DNA of 64,000 nucleotides from Methylococcaceae bacterium UBA6146 (GCA_002422395.1 DIUY01000009.1:306-64305); one strand, 5' to 3'; counted from the stretch's first letter, positions 1-9,740 are shown. The notes: generated by a model not told the origin, from the letters alone. Program-made: numbers and translations.

Positions 1-2
1 AG

Positions 3-2894
3 CTTGGCGACAAACTGTCCGGCGGAGACGGCAATGACACGTTGTATGGCGCGGCGGGCAACGACACCTTGGCCGGCGGTTTGGGGGGCGACTCCATGCA
101 GGGCGACGCTGGCGCGGACGTTTACCAGATCGCCAAGGCGGACGGCCAGGACATCATCTACAACTACGACACTGACGGCAGCGTCGACGTGGTCAAGTTC
201 ACCAACGTGGCGTCCACCGACATCAAGGCGGTGTCCGACACCAACTACAGCCTGGTGCTGCAATACGGCACCAGCCAGCTGACGGCGCACTACTATTTCT
301 CGACCGACGCCAACTACCGCGTCGACAAGTTCCAGTTTTCCGACGGCGTGACGTGGACGGCGGCGCACATAGCCTCCAGGCATAACGGCACCGCCGACAG
401 CAACGACCTGTACGGGCTGGCCGGCTACGCCAACACCATCGACGGGCTGGCGGGCAATGACGTGCTGCACGGGCGCGAGCTTGGCGACAAACTGTCTGGC
501 GGAGACGGCAATGACACGTTGTATGGTGGCGCAGGCAACGATGCGCTGGTTGGTGGGCAAGGTGGCGACACCTTACAAGGTGATACCGGTGCTGATACCT
601 ATAGTTTTAGAGGTGATGATGGTCAGGATGTGATCAATAACTATGACACCGATAACAGCGTGGATATTATTAGACTCACCGATGTGACTTTGCTTGATCT
701 GACGGGCATATCATTTGCGCCCGGCAACGGTTATAGCTTGGTGGTGAGTTACGGCACGATTGGCAGCCAGTTTACTGTGACCAGTCACTTTTATAACGCC
801 GCTTACCAAATTAATGAGCTGCAACTGGCTGACGGCAACACCCTTAAAAATTTCGTTATTGGCACTGCGGTAGGCGACAATCTGACCGGAACAGGCGGCA
901 ATGACGCATTAAGCGGTTTGGCCGGGGCAGATACTTTAAGGGGTGGTGCGGGCAACGATTTGTATTTTGTTGATGATACGGGCGATAAGGCCATTGAAAA
1001 CACGGATGCCGGCACAGATACAGTGCTTGCCAGTGTCAATTATACCCTTGGCGACAATGTGGAAAATTTGGCGTTGCAAATTGGTGCGGTCAAAGGGACA
1101 GGTAATGGCCTTGGCAACCAATTGACGGGCAACGGTGCAGCCAATAGTCTATATGGATTGGCAGGCAACGATATTCTTGATGGCGGCTTGAAGGGCGATA
1201 TATTGACCGGCGGTGCCGGTAATGACACTTATATCGTCGATAATCTTGCCGACCAAGTCGTGGAACTTAACGGTCAAGGTGTGGACACCGTACAAAGCGC
1301 GGTTAGCCTTACGTTAGCTGCAAACGTTGAAAACCTGATTTTAACCAGAACAACCCCCCTAAACGGCATCGGCAATCAATTGAACAACCGGTTGACAGGA
1401 AATTCCGCAATTAACACGCTTGAGGGCGGTGCGGGTGATGATTGGCTGGATGGCGGGGCAGGTGCAGACATACTTAAGGGCGGCACAGGCAATGACACTT
1501 ATCTTGCCGATGTCGGCGATACCGTGCAGGAAAGCGCCAATGCTGGCAAAGACACCGTACAAACCGCGCTGACTTACACGTTGGGCAGTAATGTCGAGAA
1601 TCTGCTGCTAACGGGCGCTACGGCCATTAACGGCACAGGTAACGGCTTGGCCAACAGTCTGACCGGCAATACGGCCAACAATATCCTTAACGGCGCTGCC
1701 GGTGCGGACATCTTGATGGGTAAAGGGGGCGATGACACCTATATCATTGACAATAGCGGTGATGTGGTCGAAGAACTTGGCGCCCAAGGTACCGATACCG
1801 TACAAAGTTCAATCAACTATCACTTGACCGACAATGTTGAAAACTTGCGCTTGACAGGTTCTGCTGTCAAAGGGACGGGTAATGCCTTAGCTAACACGCT
1901 AACCGGTAATGCCGGCAACAATTTGCTGGACGGTGGCGCAGGGGCTGACAAGTTAAGTGGCGGCACTGGCAACGACACTTATCTGGTTGATAACATTGAC
2001 GATAAGGCCATAGAAAATAAAGGGGCGGGGACTGATACTGTACAAAGCTCAGTTAGCTACACGCTGGCCGATAATGTGGAAAACTTGGTTTTAACGGGTA
2101 CGGCGGCTCTTAAAGGGGTCGGCAACGGCTTGGCCAACAGCTTGCAGGGCAATGCTGGCAACAATCAGCTAAATGGCGGTTTGGGCGCAGACACCCTGGC
2201 TGGCGGAGCCGGTGATGATATTTACATCGTCAATGTAACAGCTGACCAGGTAATAGAAGAGGCAGGCCAAGGCGTTGATACAGTCCAAAGTTCGGCGGCT
2301 TACACACTGGGCGATAACGTTGAAAATTTGACCTTGACCGGAACAGTAGGCGTACAGGGCACGGGCAACAGCCTTGCCAACAATATCGTGGGCAACAGCG
2401 GCGACAATTATCTTGATGGTGTTGCCGGAGCGGATACGCTGACCGGTGGTGCGGGCGCCGACACTTTCGTGCTAGGTATTGTCGGTGACGCGGATTTGCT
2501 GCTGGACTTTGGTTCAGGCACCGATCATTTACAAATTGGCGATGTTGCCGCCTCAGCGGCTATTGCTATCGGTGACGGCGACCACCTGATAGATGGTGCC
2601 GTGCAAATCAGCGCGCCTAATACGTTTAGTGCGCTTGCAGAGCTGGTTATAGTAACCACTAATATTGTTGGCAGTATAGACAGGGTGGCGGCGACCGCTG
2701 TTATTGGCAGCGCAACGGAGACCTACGCGCTGGACGACAGCCGGTTGTTTGTGGTTGATAACAACGCCGATAGCTTGGTGTTCCGGTTCACTTCGGCAGA
2801 CACTAATGCCGAAGTCAGTGCCGCTGAGTTGACATTGATTGGCACATTACAAGGCACGGCGCAGACTAGCCTGGCTGATTACGTGTTTGCCTAA
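3..2894 (+). CDS. RTX (hemolysin-type calcium-binding repeat) protein, 3' part
   Basis: The reading frame is open from base 3 through the left edge, so the start lies outside the window; about 963 codons are visible. The protein is built of GGxGxDxLx nonapeptides (for example GGAGNDTYIV) that bind Ca2+ in parallel beta-roll folds. Between the nonapeptide blocks lie conserved spacers (VDTVQSSxxYTLxDNVENL, then LTGxxxxxGTGNxLANxLxGN), giving about six long units. Such proteins are usually exported by a type I secretion system through an uncleaved C-terminal signal; no secretion genes are in the window. The last ~140 residues lack repeats and may hold that signal. Family assignment is firm; the role (adhesin, S-layer, protease or lipase) cannot be told without the N-terminus. 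Base composition changes sharply near position 530. Confidence 0.9.
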   Translation, partial: LGDKLSGGDGNDTLYGAAGNDTLAGGLGGDSMQGDAGADVYQIAKADGQDIIYNYDTDGSVDVVKFTNVASTDIKAVSDTNYSLVLQYGTSQLTAHYYFSTDANYRVDKFQFSDGVTWTAAHIASRHNGTADSNDLYGLAGYANTIDGLAGNDVLHGRELGDKLSGGDGNDTLYGGAGNDALVGGQGGDTLQGDTGADTYSFRGDDGQDVINNYDTDNSVDIIRLTDVTLLDLTGISFAPGNGYSLVVSYGTIGSQFTVTSHFYNAAYQINELQLADGNTLKNFVIGTAVGDNLTGTGGNDALSGLAGADTLRGGAGNDLYFVDDTGDKAIENTDAGTDTVLASVNYTLGDNVENLALQIGAVKGTGNGLGNQLTGNGAANSLYGLAGNDILDGGLKGDILTGGAGNDTYIVDNLADQVVELNGQGVDTVQSAVSLTLAANVENLILTRTTPLNGIGNQLNNRLTGNSAINTLEGGAGDDWLDGGAGADILKGGTGNDTYLADVGDTVQESANAGKDTVQTALTYTLGSNVENLLLTGATAINGTGNGLANSLTGNTANNILNGAAGADILMGKGGDDTYIIDNSGDVVEELGAQGTDTVQSSINYHLTDNVENLRLTGSAVKGTGNALANTLTGNAGNNLLDGGAGADKLSGGTGNDTYLVDNIDDKAIENKGAGTDTVQSSVSYTLADNVENLVLTGTAALKGVGNGLANSLQGNAGNNQLNGGLGADTLAGGAGDDIYIVNVTADQVIEEAGQGVDTVQSSAAYTLGDNVENLTLTGTVGVQGTGNSLANNIVGNSGDNYLDGVAGADTLTGGAGADTFVLGIVGDADLLLDFGSGTDHLQIGDVAASAAIAIGDGDHLIDGAVQISAPNTFSALAELVIVTTNIVGSIDRVAATAVIGSATETYALDDSRLFVVDNNADSLVFRFTSADTNAEVSAAELTLIGTLQGTAQTSLADYVFA
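478..527. repeat. 50-bp direct repeat copy (first copy at 1-50)
   Basis: Bases 1-50 and 478-527 differ at only two positions, giving a period of 477 bp (159 codons) within the RTX gene. The flanking sequence of the two units is similar only at protein level, so the near-identity of these 50 bases stands out. Confidence 0.85.
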
Positions 2895-2903
2895 AAGAGT
2901 TGG

Positions 2904-2936
2904 AGGGTGGCCAGAGAATCTACGGCCACCCTTTCC
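2904..2936 (+). terminator. Rho-independent terminator after the RTX gene
   Basis: A 9-bp perfect stem (AGGGTGGCC / GGCCACCCT) with an 11-base loop begins 9 bases after the stop codon. The U-tract is short (TT then C-rich), so termination strength is uncertain. Confidence 0.6.
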
Positions 2937-3031
2937 CCCACAATCTAAAATAGCCCGCCCAGTTTAATCCATCAGCGGGTGGCCAGTTAAATCTGTAATT
3001 GATAAGGCGGAAAAGTTCCCGGATGATGCGC

Positions 3032-3072
3032 CCAGCCGTTCGTGCAGAGCCTATCGAAGCATGAACGGCTGG
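3032..3072. repeat. Intergenic inverted repeat
   Basis: The arms CCAGCCGTTCGTGC (3032-3045) and GCATGAACGGCTGG (3059-3072) pair at 13 of 14 positions around a 13-base loop. The sequence resembles short intergenic palindromes dispersed in many proteobacteria. It lies 32 bases beyond the 3' end of glnE and could also serve as its terminator. Confidence 0.55.
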
Positions 3073-3104
3073 ATGCATTTAGGGGAGTTGTTTTTGACGA
3101 AATC

Positions 3105-5975
3105 CTAACCTATCAGTTCACGCCAAAGCTGTTCGATTGGCGCTTTAAACTCAGCCACTTCGGCTTCATCAACTAAGGCCTGGTTACCTTGCAAAGCCAG
3201 TTTGTGGCCCAAATCCCGATAAGCGCAATAGGCGGCTTTCAATGTTGCCACTGTGGCTTCCGGCAACAACCCATAGCTTCCCAAACCCTCTAATAACCGC
3301 ACATTATCGGTGTAGACCGTTAACGACGGATGGCTTGCCGCGTATGCCAAGATATAAAACTGCACGATAAATTCAATATCGGCAATGCCGCCCGCACCTT
3401 GTTTTAGGTCAAACTTGCCCGCTTCTTTACGGGCCAGCGCCGTGCGCATTTTTTCGCGCATTTCCCTGACTTCGGTTTGTAAGGGCTCCATAGCGCGGGG
3501 CAAGCTTAGGACACGATGCCGAATGTCTTCATAGGCTGTTTTGAGTTGGCTATCGCCAGCGATAAACCGGCTGCGCACCAATGCCTGATGTTCCCACGTC
3601 CACGCCTGCCGGGTCAGATAATCCTCGTAGGTGCTGATAGGCGTGACGAGCAAGCCCGAATCACCACTAGGCCGAAGGCGCATATCCACTTCGTAAAGCA
3701 CCCCGGACAACAAGTGGGTGTCGAGAATATGGCGGACTTTTTGGCCTAAACGGCCATAAAATTGGGCGCATGACAAGGGCTTGTCACCGTTAGTCATGTC
3801 CAAGCCGCTTTGATACATGCAGATAAAAACCAGGTCGAGGTCGGAGCCGTAACCCAATTCAATGCCGCCGAGTTTGCCAAAGCCCAGCACAGCAAAGCCG
3901 GTTGAATTATTGTCGCAACCGGGTGGCAGGCCGTGTTTTTCGGCCAGCATTTGCCATGCCCGGCCAGTAACTTGGGCGACCACGCTTTCGGCAATGTAGG
4001 TGAGGTAATCGCTGACGACCATGATCGGGATCACGCCCATGATGTCGGCGGCGGCGACTTTTAGCACTTGCTGTTGTTTGAACTGGCGCAACACAATCAT
4101 CAGTTGCTCAAGGTCTTGGTTCTCAATAGGAGCAAGCAGGGTGGTGAGCTGGGCGTCCAAATCCTGTTTTTTCAACGGCGCAAATAACGTCCGTGGATCT
4201 AGTAATTCATCAAATAAAATCGGGTAACGCGCCAGATAATCGCTGATCCAGATGCTGGCCGAGATCAAGCGGAGCAACTGCGCGAGCGCATCCGGATTTT
4301 CCGTCAGTAGCGACAAATAAACTGTCCTTCCGGCGACGGCCTCAAACAAACTCAGCACCCGTTGCAAGGTTTCGTCAGGATTGGCCACTGTTTGCAACGC
4401 GCAAAGCAATTGCGGCATTAATCTGTCCAATACTGCCGCGCCTTTAGCGCTTAGCCGCCTGATGGCGGGCGTTTGTTTAAAATGCTGGAGTGCGGCAAGA
4501 CCCGCCGCTGTATCGGTTAACCCATAGTGGGCAAGATGGGCAAGCAGCTCCGGCCCGTTTGCGGTTGCTGTCCAAATTTGCTGGCTGTGCTGGTCGGTTT
4601 GTTCTTGTTTTGACACAGAAAAAACTTGGTCAAACACGGCATGGACTTGGCTTCTGACCTGAGCCAGCGCGACTTTAAAGCTATCCCAGTCAGGAAAATC
4701 CAGCGAATAGGCCAAGCTTTGCCGCGCCAACGGGTCTGCGGGCAGGTCGTGGGTTTGTTTGTCTTGATATTGCTGGATATGGTTTTCGACGCGCCGCAAG
4801 AAACAATAAGATTGGCTTAGCTGGTCGGCATCGGCTTGGGTCATCAAATGCAATTCGCCTAGCTTGTGCAGGACATCCAGAATCCCACGGATTTGCAGGG
4901 ATTTTTCTTTGCCGCCACGGATAAGCTGAAAGGCTTGGCCGATAAACTCAACTTCGCGGATACCGCCTGCGCCCAGCTTGACATTGTCAAGCCGGTCTTT
5001 ACGCCGCAGTTCTTGGGTGATTTGCATCTTTAACGAACGTAGCTCCTCAAACGCGCCATAATCCAGATAGCGGCGGTAGACAAAGGCATTCAGCATCGCC
5101 ATCAATTGTGCGCCAGTACGCAAATCCCCTGCGACTTGGCGTGCCTTAATCATCGCATAACGTTCCCATTCCCGCGCTTGGGTCAGGTAATAGTTTTCCA
5201 TGCCATCAAAGGTCATGATAACCGCGCCGCTGTCACCATAAGGCCGCAAGCGGATGTCGGTACGGAACACGAAGCCGTCAACGGTGATTTCATCCAGGAC
5301 TTTGACGAGGTTTTGGCACAGCCGGGTGAAAAACTCGCCGTAAGTCGTGGCTTTGCGGTCTGGCAATACGCCGTCTTCGGGGTAGGCAAAAATCAGGTCA
5401 ATGTCCGACGAATAATTCAATTCATACGCGCCCAGCTTGCCCATGCCCAAGACGATGATTTGTTGCGGGCCGCCGTCATCAGCCAACAACGGCGTGCCGC
5501 GTTTGGCACAGGCTTGGCCGTATAAAAAAGTTAAGGCGGTTTGGATGCAGGCGTCGGCAAGCCGCGACAAATCCAGCAAAGTTTCTGACAGCAGCGCCCA
5601 ACCCGCCAAGTCACGCCACGCTATCCTGACCATTTCCCGCCGCCGGAATTGCCGTAATTGGCGCATTAAATCGGTTTCATCGGTGAACTGTTGCCGGGCA
5701 AGCCATCCTGAATAATGGCTTTCATTATATTGGGCGGTCAAGTCACCCGATGCGGCCAGCCCCGCTAGCAACTCAGGCTGGCGCAAACAGCTTTCGCTGA
5801 CAAACTGGCTACATGCAAAGACTTTTGCTATTGAGCCGCTTACTGCCGGGTCTAGTTGAAAATCCAGGTTGTGTTCAGCCATGCGCAATTGCCATTGTTG
5901 CAGCGCAGTGGCTACAGTCTCTTGTAAGGCCAAAGGCATTGGCAACGGGGTGTTGTTGGAAGTGTCGGTTGTCAT
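3105..5975 (-). CDS. glnE: Bifunctional glutamine synthetase adenylyltransferase / adenylyl-removing enzyme
   Basis: GlnE attaches AMP to, and removes it from, glutamine synthetase in response to the PII protein and glutamine, tuning nitrogen assimilation in the cytoplasm. At 956 residues it has the normal full length. Both nucleotidyltransferase centres are visible: GMGKLGAYELNYSSDIDLIF at about residues 177-196 (removing domain) and GFGKLGGIELGYGSDLDLVF near 698-717 (adding domain), each with the paired aspartates that bind metal. GAGGIREVEFI and GAGGIADIEFI follow the two centres as in the family. The ATG at 5975 starts the long frame. It stands alone between the RTX gene and the integrase, whose island begins just upstream of its start. 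Confidence 0.97.
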   Translation of the reverse strand: MTTDTSNNTPLPMPLALQETVATALQQWQLRMAEHNLDFQLDPAVSGSIAKVFACSQFVSESCLRQPELLAGLAASGDLTAQYNESHYSGWLARQQFTDETDLMRQLRQFRRREMVRIAWRDLAGWALLSETLLDLSRLADACIQTALTFLYGQACAKRGTPLLADDGGPQQIIVLGMGKLGAYELNYSSDIDLIFAYPEDGVLPDRKATTYGEFFTRLCQNLVKVLDEITVDGFVFRTDIRLRPYGDSGAVIMTFDGMENYYLTQAREWERYAMIKARQVAGDLRTGAQLMAMLNAFVYRRYLDYGAFEELRSLKMQITQELRRKDRLDNVKLGAGGIREVEFIGQAFQLIRGGKEKSLQIRGILDVLHKLGELHLMTQADADQLSQSYCFLRRVENHIQQYQDKQTHDLPADPLARQSLAYSLDFPDWDSFKVALAQVRSQVHAVFDQVFSVSKQEQTDQHSQQIWTATANGPELLAHLAHYGLTDTAAGLAALQHFKQTPAIRRLSAKGAAVLDRLMPQLLCALQTVANPDETLQRVLSLFEAVAGRTVYLSLLTENPDALAQLLRLISASIWISDYLARYPILFDELLDPRTLFAPLKKQDLDAQLTTLLAPIENQDLEQLMIVLRQFKQQQVLKVAAADIMGVIPIMVVSDYLTYIAESVVAQVTGRAWQMLAEKHGLPPGCDNNSTGFAVLGFGKLGGIELGYGSDLDLVFICMYQSGLDMTNGDKPLSCAQFYGRLGQKVRHILDTHLLSGVLYEVDMRLRPSGDSGLLVTPISTYEDYLTRQAWTWEHQALVRSRFIAGDSQLKTAYEDIRHRVLSLPRAMEPLQTEVREMREKMRTALARKEAGKFDLKQGAGGIADIEFIVQFYILAYAASHPSLTVYTDNVRLLEGLGSYGLLPEATVATLKAAYCAYRDLGHKLALQGNQALVDEAEVAEFKAPIEQLWRELIG

Positions 5976-6244
5976 GGTGGCACGTTGGCTTTAGGTAAAG
6001 AGCCATGATACCCAAAATAGGGCGGGATGTTGAAACGGTATTTATTATGGGTGTAGCGACCTTTGCCCTTCTTGTTGAAGTTGATAGGTATAGGCCACAA
6101 AAAAATATGCGCGACACCGATTATTGATTTTGTAGGCTATCGAACAGACAGGCAGGTTTTCTGAATCTTCTAACGACCGATATTTTTGGCTTTAATGACG
6201 GTTTAATTCACGCGAGCAAGATTTAGAAAGCTTACAAGCCGAGT

Positions 6245-7372
6245 GTGTGGAGTATTGAACAAGCACAAGCCGAAGCCCGCCGCCTACAAGTCTTAATTGA
6301 TAACGGCGACGACCCACGCGAAGTGAAAGCCGATAAAGCAGCCGCCAAGGAAGCCGCGAAACTGGCTAAGGAAGCGGAAGCCGCCGCCCTGATTTTGCAG
6401 GAAGCCCGCGAAGCTGTAACGCTGGGTATGGCATGGGCTGAATACATAGCCGCAAGAAAGCCGAAATGGTCAGCCAGCCATTATCATGACCATGTGCAAG
6501 TTATGCACCAAGGCGGCGAAGTGCGAAGGCGTAGCACTGAATTGACCGTTGCGGGTGCGCTTGCGTCATTGGCAACTATTCGGCTTGTTGACCTTACGCC
6601 TGAACTGGTGGAAGAGTGGGCAAAGGTTGAAGCTGAAAAAAGACCGACCCGCGCCCGCCTATCCCTTCGATTATTAAAAGCCTTTCTTAATTGGTGCGTT
6701 GCACACAAAACTTATAAAGCCATTGTTACGACCAACGCCGCAAAAAATAAAAATGCCCGCGAAAGCTTAGGCGATGCCAAAGTTAAAAAAGACGTGCTAC
6801 AAAAAGCACAATTGCCCGCATGGTTCGCCGCCGTTAAACAAATCAACAACCCTGTTATCAGTGCTTATCTGCAATGTTTGTTACTGACGGGTTCACGCCG
6901 TGAAGAATTAGCCGCCCTTCGTTGGGGCGATATTGATTTTAAATGGGACAGCATAACCATTCATGACAAAGTGGAAGAATTTAGAGTGATTCCATTAACG
7001 CCTTATGTGGCGCATTTACTGGCAAGCTTGCCGCGCCGTGGTGAATGGGTTTTTTCAAGCCCGACCGCCGCAAGCGGGCGATTAACTGAACCGCGCATTG
7101 CCCATAATAAAGCGTGTGCCATTGCGGGCTTGGATATGACTTTGCACGGTTTGCGCCGTAGCTTTGCAACCTTAAGCGAATGGACAGAAACCCCCGCCGG
7201 AATCGCCGCACAAATTCAGGGACATAAACCGCAAGGGGTGAGGGAGAAAAATTATATCCACCGCCCGCTTGACCTGTTAAGGATGTGGCATGTAAAAATT
7301 GAGGCCTGGGTGTTGGAGCAAGCAGAAATTGAATTTAAGCCGGTGCAAGCGGGCTTACGCTTAGTGGGTTAA
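6245..7372 (+). CDS. Tyrosine-type phage integrase, N-terminally truncated
   Basis: Site-specific recombinase that would integrate or excise a mobile element. The catalytic domain is complete: the first arginine in TGSRREELAALRW, the box HGLRRSFATLSEW, the GHK motif, and the tyrosine in KNYIHRPL. The core-binding domain precedes it. What is missing is most of the N-terminal arm-binding domain (DUF4102-type): the frame is closed by a stop at 6224-6226, and the protein begins at SIEQAQAEARR, which in relatives lies some 70-80 residues in. The GTG at 6245 is only the first possible start and has no clear ribosome site. It is probably an inactive 5'-deleted gene marking the left border of the island. 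Confidence 0.85.
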   Translation: MWSIEQAQAEARRLQVLIDNGDDPREVKADKAAAKEAAKLAKEAEAAALILQEAREAVTLGMAWAEYIAARKPKWSASHYHDHVQVMHQGGEVRRRSTELTVAGALASLATIRLVDLTPELVEEWAKVEAEKRPTRARLSLRLLKAFLNWCVAHKTYKAIVTTNAAKNKNARESLGDAKVKKDVLQKAQLPAWFAAVKQINNPVISAYLQCLLLTGSRREELAALRWGDIDFKWDSITIHDKVEEFRVIPLTPYVAHLLASLPRRGEWVFSSPTAASGRLTEPRIAHNKACAIAGLDMTLHGLRRSFATLSEWTETPAGIAAQIQGHKPQGVREKNYIHRPLDLLRMWHVKIEAWVLEQAEIEFKPVQAGLRLVG

Positions 7373-7421
7373 GCTATCCGCTTATGTTGATAAGCGTTAA
7401 TTAACGGGCTACAATTTAATC

Positions 7422-7700
7422 ATGATTAAGACATTTCGGCATAAAGGGCTTGAGGCTTTTTTTAAAACAGGAAGTAAAGCGGGTATTCAGCCGCATCATG
7501 CGGATAAATTACGCGTATTACTGACAACGTTGGACAATGCCAAGCAGCCTAATGACATGAACGCGCCTAGCTGGAAACTGCACCCTTTAACCGCTGACTT
7601 GGCGGGGCATTATTCGGTAACAGTTAATGGCAATTGGCGCATGACGTTTACCTTTAATGGCGAACATGCCGAACTTGTTGATTACTTGGATTATCACTAG
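7422..7700 (+). CDS. higB: HigB-family toxin (RelE superfamily mRNA interferase)
   Basis: The 92-residue protein matches the plasmid-maintenance killer family: FRHKGLEAFFKTG at the start, the WKLHPL turn, and the GNWRMTFTF core strand with the catalytic-region arginine. HigB toxins cleave mRNA on the ribosome. Toxin-first order with the antitoxin 12 bases downstream is typical of higBA. It sits just after the truncated integrase, as cargo of the island. Family assignment is firm; activity is inferred. Confidence 0.92.
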   Translation: MIKTFRHKGLEAFFKTGSKAGIQPHHADKLRVLLTTLDNAKQPNDMNAPSWKLHPLTADLAGHYSVTVNGNWRMTFTFNGEHAELVDYLDYH

Positions 7701-7712
7701 GAGCAAATAAAC

Positions 7713-8000
7713 ATGAGCAGAATGCACAACCCCGCACACCCTGGCGAAGTATTGCGCGAATGGTTGCCCGAAAATATGAGCGTGACCCAAGCCGCAAAAG
7801 AATTACAAATTTCCCGCGTCACCCTTTCCAAAGTGCTTAACAGCAAGGCGGGCATTACGGCGGGCATGGCGTTACGCCTTTCCGAGTGGTTAAGCACAAC
7901 CCCTGATGTTTGGCTGGATATGCAAACCCAGTGGGAACTATGGCAAGCCAAACAGCAACCACGCCCGACTATCAAGCCACTTGATAGACACGCGGCATAA
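7713..8000 (+). CDS. higA: HigA-family antitoxin (HTH XRE)
   Basis: A 95-residue protein opening with HNPAHPGEVLREWLPE, followed by an XRE helix-turn-helix (MSVTQAAKELQISRVTLSKVLN) and the SxWLSTTPDVWLDMQ segment typical of HigA. It binds and neutralises HigB and usually represses the higBA promoter. AGGAG at 7700-7704 lies 8 bases before the start codon and overlaps the higB stop, suggesting coupled expression. Confidence 0.93.
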   Translation: MSRMHNPAHPGEVLREWLPENMSVTQAAKELQISRVTLSKVLNSKAGITAGMALRLSEWLSTTPDVWLDMQTQWELWQAKQQPRPTIKPLDRHAA

Positions 8001-8165
8001 CAATCTTATCTTGCCATGAACGGCGCAAGCTTAGCTGACGTGTTGGGACATAAAACCTTAGCAATAGTGAAGCGTTACGCGCACCTATCAGATGGACACG
8101 TCAGCAATGTGGTTGCCAGTATGAATGAAAAGATATTCGGGGGCGTGTTATGGATGACATTGTAA
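8001..8165 (+). pseudogene. C-terminal stump of a second tyrosine recombinase
   Basis: From just after the higA stop a frame reads SYLAMNGASLADVLGHKT, then VKRYAHLSDGHV and a C-terminal MNEKIFG, ending at 8163-8165. This is the tail of a XerC/phage-type integrase, including the GHK box and the catalytic tyrosine in KRYAHLS. Only about 54 codons remain; the rest of the gene is absent. Its last bases overlap the start of the following ORF by 16 bp. The junction with higA suggests that higBA was inserted into, or fused beside, an older integrase. Confidence 0.8.
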
Positions 8166-9736
8166 ATATTGATGACCGCAAGTTTTTACCCGTATCCAAT
8201 GATGCGGCAACAAATGTTACGGCGTGGAACGAAACCATACACAACGGGAAGCCAATAGACTGGGGATATTGGAAACGCCTAGACAATATTACGCCTGCTC
8301 AAGCGGCAAAATTGGCACATTTTATAGACCCTATATCATGGCCTGATGCTAAGTATGCGGCGGGCAAGCCATACGACGAACGGTTTAATGGTGAACAAAT
8401 AGATAAAGAGCTTCCCGAAAAAATACGGCGGCTTAAACAACGGCTAGATAATCATTCACCACAATGGAACTTAGCAACCCTCGTTTGTTTTTTAGGTGAG
8501 GACAATTCGCCATTTTGTATGAGACAGGCGGTAGAAGAACCAGCCGAGCTATTGAACGCACGGCAAAACGCGCTTGCAGAAATTGCCGCACAGAGACCCA
8601 ATCTTTACGCCGAATATAAAATAACCTTAGATGAAATTATAACTACCGTTAAATCAGAGCCTTTGCCAGAGAACTCCCGTCTTGAAGACAGGGCAAAACG
8701 CTTTGTTTGGCTTAATATTCTGCATGACAGGAAGGCAACCGTTTGCAAATCCCCCTCAAGCGATGCCAGAGTTAACGAAATTGACCAGTTAAACCAAGCT
8801 ATAACTGCCATTCAACGGCAGCTTGGATGCGCCGATAATCGGCAGCAATCAGATAATTCCAAGCCAGGGCATCAGCATGAAATCTTCGGGGATGCTGGCA
8901 CGGTTAGCCAAGGCGATAAAATAACAAACTCAATAAATCAGGCTGATAATTCTAACGATGGAAAGCCCAAAGAACGCCAAGATATTCGGGGGTGTTTGAT
9001 GGATGGCAAAGAACAAATAAACCCGTTTTGGAAAGCTAAGACTGAATATTCGCTTCTTGAGCTTGCTTATTTGGTAGCAGGTGAAAACCCAAAGACTTAC
9101 GCAGAGTTTAGGGAAGAAAAAAACCAGATAATTGTAAGCTTCATTGGGCAAGTATTAGATTATTTTTCTAAGATTCCAGAGTATAAGGAATTAAAAGCAA
9201 AAATTCTTTCAAGCGGCAATAAACTAGACCAAGAAAGAATAATTTGTGGACTTCAGATACCAACGCGAGTGGCTAATATTTTGGCGACGGAGCTAAACGT
9301 ATTGCCAATTAGCGTTAAACCACATGATATGGCAATTAATACCCCAGCGGTTTGTTTTAAAAAACCCGTAGCAGAAGAAACACCATCACTTACGCAAACC
9401 GAAGAACCTAAGCCTTCGCTTGTCCACGACCCAGCCGAAAGAATAGCCGCCTTGTTTGACCCCGTATCAGTAGAAACCCTTGCACAGATGTTTCCGGTCG
9501 ATAAGCATGACAATTTAGCCCAATGGCAAAGGTGGACTGAACGCGCAAGCCGAAACCGATTAAATGCCGCCCGCGTAGAACGCGCAAAGTTCAATCCATA
9601 CAAAGCGGGCATGTGGCTTGTTGATAAAGGGGCGAAAGGTTGGGACGTTGCCCGCATAAAACGAGTGCTTATAAAGAACCTACCAGCCCGTTCCCTTCAT
9701 GAATCCGATGCCGACCTATTAAAGGGCGATTTATAA
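8150..9736 (+). CDS. Uncharacterised island protein (528 aa)
   Basis: I do not recognise a named domain. The sequence has two related modules, one near residue 40 (GYWKRLDNITPAQAAKLAHF) and one near 300 (PFWKAKTEYSLLELAYLV), each an aromatic-W-K head followed by a short helix, so it looks internally duplicated. A hydrophilic linker separates them. The C-terminal ~95 residues, from ALFDPVSVETLAQMF onward, are basic and look like a compact helical domain. There are no membrane segments. Genes of this general look commonly follow integrases in gammaproteobacterial islands (general knowledge). The ATG lies inside the integrase stump's reading frame, 16 bp before its stop. Confidence 0.75.
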   Translation: MDDIVNIDDRKFLPVSNDAATNVTAWNETIHNGKPIDWGYWKRLDNITPAQAAKLAHFIDPISWPDAKYAAGKPYDERFNGEQIDKELPEKIRRLKQRLDNHSPQWNLATLVCFLGEDNSPFCMRQAVEEPAELLNARQNALAEIAAQRPNLYAEYKITLDEIITTVKSEPLPENSRLEDRAKRFVWLNILHDRKATVCKSPSSDARVNEIDQLNQAITAIQRQLGCADNRQQSDNSKPGHQHEIFGDAGTVSQGDKITNSINQADNSNDGKPKERQDIRGCLMDGKEQINPFWKAKTEYSLLELAYLVAGENPKTYAEFREEKNQIIVSFIGQVLDYFSKIPEYKELKAKILSSGNKLDQERIICGLQIPTRVANILATELNVLPISVKPHDMAINTPAVCFKKPVAEETPSLTQTEEPKPSLVHDPAERIAALFDPVSVETLAQMFPVDKHDNLAQWQRWTERASRNRLNAARVERAKFNPYKAGMWLVDKGAKGWDVARIKRVLIKNLPARSLHESDADLLKGDL

Positions 9737-9740
9737 TATT

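Noticed and set aside
936..1805. Minus-strand ORFs within the RTX gene
   Set aside because: They are regular shadows of a repetitive plus-strand coding sequence, with no independent signals.
2980..3020. Fourth copy of the 93-bp repeat family
   Set aside because: It shares only a 12-base stretch (GTTAAATCTGTA) and GATAAG with the element at 40683; ends and length do not match.
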